In this document: positions 60,467 through 64,000 of the stretch, piece after piece | Layout of the letters: each line of letters begins with the position of its first letter | Numbering within the stretch: position 1 is the first letter of the stretch | Origin: Gamsiella multidivaricata | Lineage: Eukaryota; Mortierellomycota; Mortierellomycetes; Mortierellales; Mortierellaceae | Assembly: GCF_025024155.1 (NCBI RefSeq) | Contig: NW_026251803.1 | Coordinates: 55,487-119,486, forward strand | Length of the DNA: 64,000 bases | Reading direction: 5' to 3' | Notes under the pieces: generated by a model | The model's input: only the letters and a program-made list of their open reading frames with translations | Databases searched by the model: none | What the model was told of the DNA's origin: nothing | Position numbers and translations under genes: made by a program

Positions 60467-61024
60467 CAAATGAGTTGACCGGGCAACTCAGGTCAACTCA
60501 TTTTGAACCTTAATAATGTCCACTCAAATGTGCCTGCGCCCAAAAATAAAGGCAGACTGGATCATCCATCTCATTTCTCACTCCCACACTCCCAACTCAC
60601 TCCCATACTCCATTTATTCGCTTTCATAGGTACCACTAAGCTCCGCATCAGCCTGGACCTCTTCGCCTGGGATAAGTGTAGCTCTGTTAATGCATGCCTC
60701 TTTGAAGTGGCAGAACATGGTGCTGGTACAGCTTGATCCATATCTTCGATGAAGGATAAAGCGCATGTCTCCTCTTTCAATCTCGCTGCTCAATGGCGTA
60801 AGATCATCGCAGCCGAATAATATTTGTTAGATCCCTTTGCAAAGGCTGCATTAACCGCAGATAGTGCAACACTTTGCATGGCTGCGTGAGGTGAGAGGTG
60901 CAGAGATCGAGTATGGAGGAAAGGCCGTTTGCGCCATTTGTTTTGAGTGGGCCTTATTTTTTTACGCCTTGTGTAATTGCCTCTGTGATTTGAGCTGACC
61001 CGGGTTGCCCGTCAACTCAAATGT
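60467..61024. mobile_element. MITE with about 30-bp terminal inverted repeats
   Basis: The left end GAGTTGACCGGGCAACTCAG plus GTCAACTC (from about 60471) is mirrored by GAGCTGACCCGGGTTGCCCG plus TCAACTC ending at about 61017. AAAT occurs on both outer sides and may be a 4-bp target duplication. The interior of about 500 bp has a short stretch KLRISLDLFAWDKCSSVNA but no full gene. It sits within the gag relic. Confidence 0.75.
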
Positions 61025-61121
61025 ATACACCCATAAAAAATCAAACTTTGAAGAGACCTAAAAAAACAGTGAGCTATGTCCTTGATAGCAGCTCTGGTCC
61101 CCAGCTTCATAGATGTCCCGA

Positions 61122-61559
61122 CTATTCCACCCAGTCTTTTGGGCGGGACCAGAATGACTTCGTAACAGTATATTCTTCGAATCTTTTATTCTCCGAAAGA
61201 GGCGGAGAGTCGTTACCTTGTCGTTTGATATTGGGACCCAACGCTTCATTAAGCGAAGCCCTGTCTTCAATGGGCTCAATGAGTAGGTGGATTCGCTTTT
61301 CGAGTGCATTCAGCTCGTGGATGGCCTCTTCATGGGCTTGCTCTTTTTTCGCAACATCGTCGTCATCCGACGCAAGGGCAAGAGAGCGGCTAAGGTCGGC
61401 TTTCTTTTCTTTCAGCGACCGTCGGTGCTCGTTCATTTGGACCAAGATTTCTTGGTCCGTTGGTGTCGCCTCAGGAGCATTGCCCGATGGCTAATCCTCG
61501 TTATCGATGTTCATCTGCTGGATGTCGAGGGACAGGCTGTTGATATCGTTGCTGTACAT
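61122..61559 (-). pseudogene. gag N-terminal relic with an amber stop
   Basis: The minus strand from the ATG at 61557-61559 reads MYSNDINSLSLDIQQMNIDN. TAG follows at 61491-61493, then the same frame continues (TPTDQEILVQMNEHRRSLKE, KKEQAHEEAIHELNALEKRI) to a TAG near 61122. The charged helical character fits a coiled gag N-terminus. It is probably the upstream part of the relic at 57696-59595, separated by the MITE and other insertions. Confidence 0.5.
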
Positions 61560-62362
61560 GTTGTTTTGGTGGTTGTATGTATGTGTGTGTGTGTAGATAA
61601 TATCTTCACTTAAAATTAGAGGTACGCTTATCAGACTCAATAAAATATATTGAACTCTGGTGAAGGCAACCTCGACGTCTTGCCTGAGGAGTCGTCCGAT
61701 AGCAATACGAATGTTATTATTTCAGGAGAATTATTTACTATTTCCAGGGTCGCGTTACTGCAGGAATTGCGCACCGCGGATACTACACCTTTCAATCGAC
61801 CTGACTCTTCCATCTCCAAATGCTTCTCTGCAGCACAATTCTTCGCACGCTCCCTCACTACCGTCTTTTAATTGATATTTGGCTCCATTTATGGATAGAC
61901 AAAACAGAAAAACGACATACTCCTGCTGCTCGAGTGCGCTTGTGCTTGGCCGTTCCTGAGTGAGAGACACGTCTGTTTTTCCCGCCCTGTTCTCGGTTCC
62001 TAAGAGTCGCTTCACCTATCCCCTCCCTCCTTATCCTTGTCTCCTTGTCCTTTGTCACTCCCTTCCCTCCTCTTCCCTATTCCCTGCTCTTCTCCATTCC
62101 TGCCATCGACCATGCTACTCATGATTCATGATTCTGACTCTCTCTCTGTGTCACTCCCTCTCGTTCTGCTTAAGCACCAATCATACCATATCTACCATAT
62201 CTTACCCCTCGCCCTACCCTCTACTCTAGCCTCTATCAACGCTCTCGTAACAAAGTAAAAGCAATAAAGTTGCCACAAGAACGATTAGCATTTAGTGTGC
62301 TCTTGCAAACTGTGATAAAACTGTGCTAATTGTGCTCCAAGTTTTTGCGTCCGCACCTGATT
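61560..62362. other. No gene supported
   Basis: It contains a GTGTGTGTGTG run at about 61585 and a C/T-rich stretch at about 62015-62100. Open frames here lack motif support. Confidence 0.4.
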
Positions 62363-62647
62363 TCATTCCTTGCTGCTTGCAAGAAATTGTTCTCGAGCAA
62401 AGTTGATAGATCGACCCTTGTAGCTGGTTGTCAAGGTATCCAAAATGGGCTCGATTGATTGCTTTTCCTTTTCGGCCCTCGCCATAATCAACTTGACAAG
62501 TTGGCCCCTGCGTTGGTACGCCCTGTTACGCGCTTTGGTAGACGCCCAGGTCGAGTCTTGCCTTTTTGCTTCCGCCACAGGACCATGGTATTCGTCCCAG
62601 GCTTGCCGAGCAGACAAATGTCCACGCCCATTATCGCTCTGCATCAA
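62363..62647 (-). pseudogene. gag-like helical relic
   Basis: A 94-codon minus frame is rich in Lys/Arg/Gln (ARQAWDEYHGPVAEAKRQDS, AEKEKQSIEPILDTLTTSYK). It resembles the helical N-terminus of a retroelement gag, but no zinc knuckle is attached. It lies head to head with the plus-strand protease/RT relic that starts at about 62954. Low certainty. Confidence 0.3.
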
Positions 62648-62953
62648 GTATCCTTTGTTACTATCATCAGTCTCTGAGGATGCCCGAGGCTGCTCGATTG
62701 AAATGCAAAGTCAATCCTTGATCTTACCCTTTCCATTGTTCCGGCTAAGGATTCAACGAGGATGCCCCCTCTGAAACGCCTTTAGTTGTTGACGCTGCTT
62801 TTCCGACAGGTCCACTATAGCCAGCCTCTGCACTAATGTATTTTTTTACAGTGTATTTGAAGACGACCGATTTGAAATACTAGAGTTTCCAAACTAAATC
62901 CACGCTACAGCCCTCTCCGTACTCTGTATCGCAATATACCTAAGACGATCAAT

Positions 62954-64000
62954 TTGGAGCGACAACATAAGTCAATTGCGATGATACAAAGAGGTTCGAG
63001 CACAGACAGCTTCATTACCTGCGACAGAGTTCAGCTAGTGTGCAATAGAAGGTCAGTCGAGTACCAACTCCATGTCATGGACATTGCTCACTACGATTTC
63101 ATCGTAGGAATGAATCTCTTTCCTAGATTTGGGTTTGCTATCATAGGTGTGGTTATGCCGACACCAAGCGAAGAAGAATTTCTATGGATGCCATCCGATG
63201 AGAAACCATCGGTAGTGCCAAAAGAGACGCCTTTGAAAGAACGCACGCCTGAATTCATCAAGCAAAAAGAAGATTTTATGAGAGCGCTCGAGCCCTCTCT
63301 CAAAGCTAATGAAACCATATACCCAAAACCATATGATTCGATGAAAGTCGCGTAATCCAGGAATGGTCTTGACCGTTTCACGTATAGGTAGAGAAAAATG
63401 AAGTAGATAGAACGGTACAGAAGTGGTGAGACACAGGAGTCATTGTGCTCACGCCGAAAGGCAATCCATACAACAATTCTCTGACAATGGCTGCTCGCTG
63501 GGACCTAGATGGCAACATCATGAAGTACCGCGTGTGCCTCGACCCTCGCACATTGAATAAACAGCTAGAGGGTACAGACAACTCTCCTTTACCACTCATA
63601 GTAGATATTCAGCAAAAAGCGGCAGGACACAAGTACTTTTCGACAATCGATCTCTCAAGCATATGATCGAATGCCAGTGGACAAGGCGAGTCAACCATTG
63701 ACAGCCTTCATCTGCAATGGCAAGCAATACATGTTTGCAAGAGCACCATTTGGGTTAAGACCTCCGATGAGCATTTTCCAGCGAGGAATGTCTCGTTTGC
63801 TTGGTGGTCTGCATTATGGCAGCACATAATCTGATGAATTATTGTTTATTCGAAGTCAATCGAAGAACATCTAGCTCACATCACTGTGGTCGTCAATCGA
63901 TTAATTGAAGCAAAACTAATCATCAATCGAGAGAAAAGCAGGTTTCTAAGCACTGAGGTCCTTCTCATAGGATTTGTTGTAAAAGAAGAAGGACACAGTA
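62954..64000 (+). pseudogene. Gypsy-like protease/reverse transcriptase relic, partial
   Basis: The first frame (62954-63355) has the second half of a retropepsin-like domain (HVMDIAHYDFIVGMNLFPRF). The TAA at 63353-63355 is followed, across further stops including a TGA near 63430, by reverse transcriptase segments VLTPKGNPYNNSLTMAARWD, YRVCLDPRTLNKQLEG, AAGHKYFSTIDLSS, then in another frame MPVDKASQPLTAFICNGKQY and FARAPFGLRPPMSIFQRGMS. The element continues past the window edge. It is distinct from the gypsy at 37.5 kb, whose RT sequence differs. Confidence 0.75.

Overview
The window looks like nuclear DNA of an early-diverging filamentous fungus, most plausibly Mortierellomycota (Mortierella/Linnemannia-like). 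I infer this from short GT-AG introns of about 50-170 bp with GTAAGT/GTATGT donors, fungal-type housekeeping proteins (class-I myosin with SH3 tail, Rai1/DXO, Ddi1), a dihydropteridine reductase gene (a pterin pathway known from Mortierella), and chromodomain Ty3/gypsy and Tc1-like elements. No name can be proven from sequence alone.

Region 1 (1-34 kb) is an ordinary gene-rich arm. In order it holds: an FAD monooxygenase 5' part (minus); class-I myosin with 17 coding exons, the first being only ATG; a glutathione S-transferase; a weak hypothetical gene; DDI1 (UBL-protease-UBA); a WD40 protein (minus); dihydropteridine reductase; two tandem PP1 catalytic subunits sharing a 132-nt identical tract; RAI1/DXO (minus); a large ZZ/EF-hand membrane protein (minus); a two-domain AAA ATPase of AFG2/SPATA5L1 type; and an acidic low-complexity protein (minus). 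I rebuilt the exon chains of myosin, GST, DDI1, QDPR, both PP1s and the AAA protein, and each closes in frame.

Region 2 (34-64 kb) is an accessory, transposon-dense island. It contains a broken DUF6589-like gene, an inverted chromodomain fragment, a 5'-truncated chromodomain gypsy element with its 3' LTR, a Helitron-like gene broken by a Tc1 element and by a solo LTR (TSD CACTA), a 5'-truncated LINE (21-bp TSD) itself hit by a second 203-bp solo LTR of the same family (TSD ATGTT), an unidentified A-tailed retroposon (19-bp TSD), two inverted-repeat MITE-like elements, and gag and protease/RT relics at the right edge.

Between these relics sit small, apparently intact, lineage-specific genes. 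They include a six-exon zinc-finger gene whose open frame runs back into an LTR, a convergent gene with a similar finger architecture, a short two-exon gene with a TATA box, a secreted cysteine-rich protein with a KR cleavage site, and a 98-residue precursor that KR cleavage would turn into the near-identical hexapeptides WFNKYL and WLNKYL. The last is the most promising candidate for something undescribed: a secreted peptide-signal or KEP-type gene in a lineage where peptide pheromones are not established.
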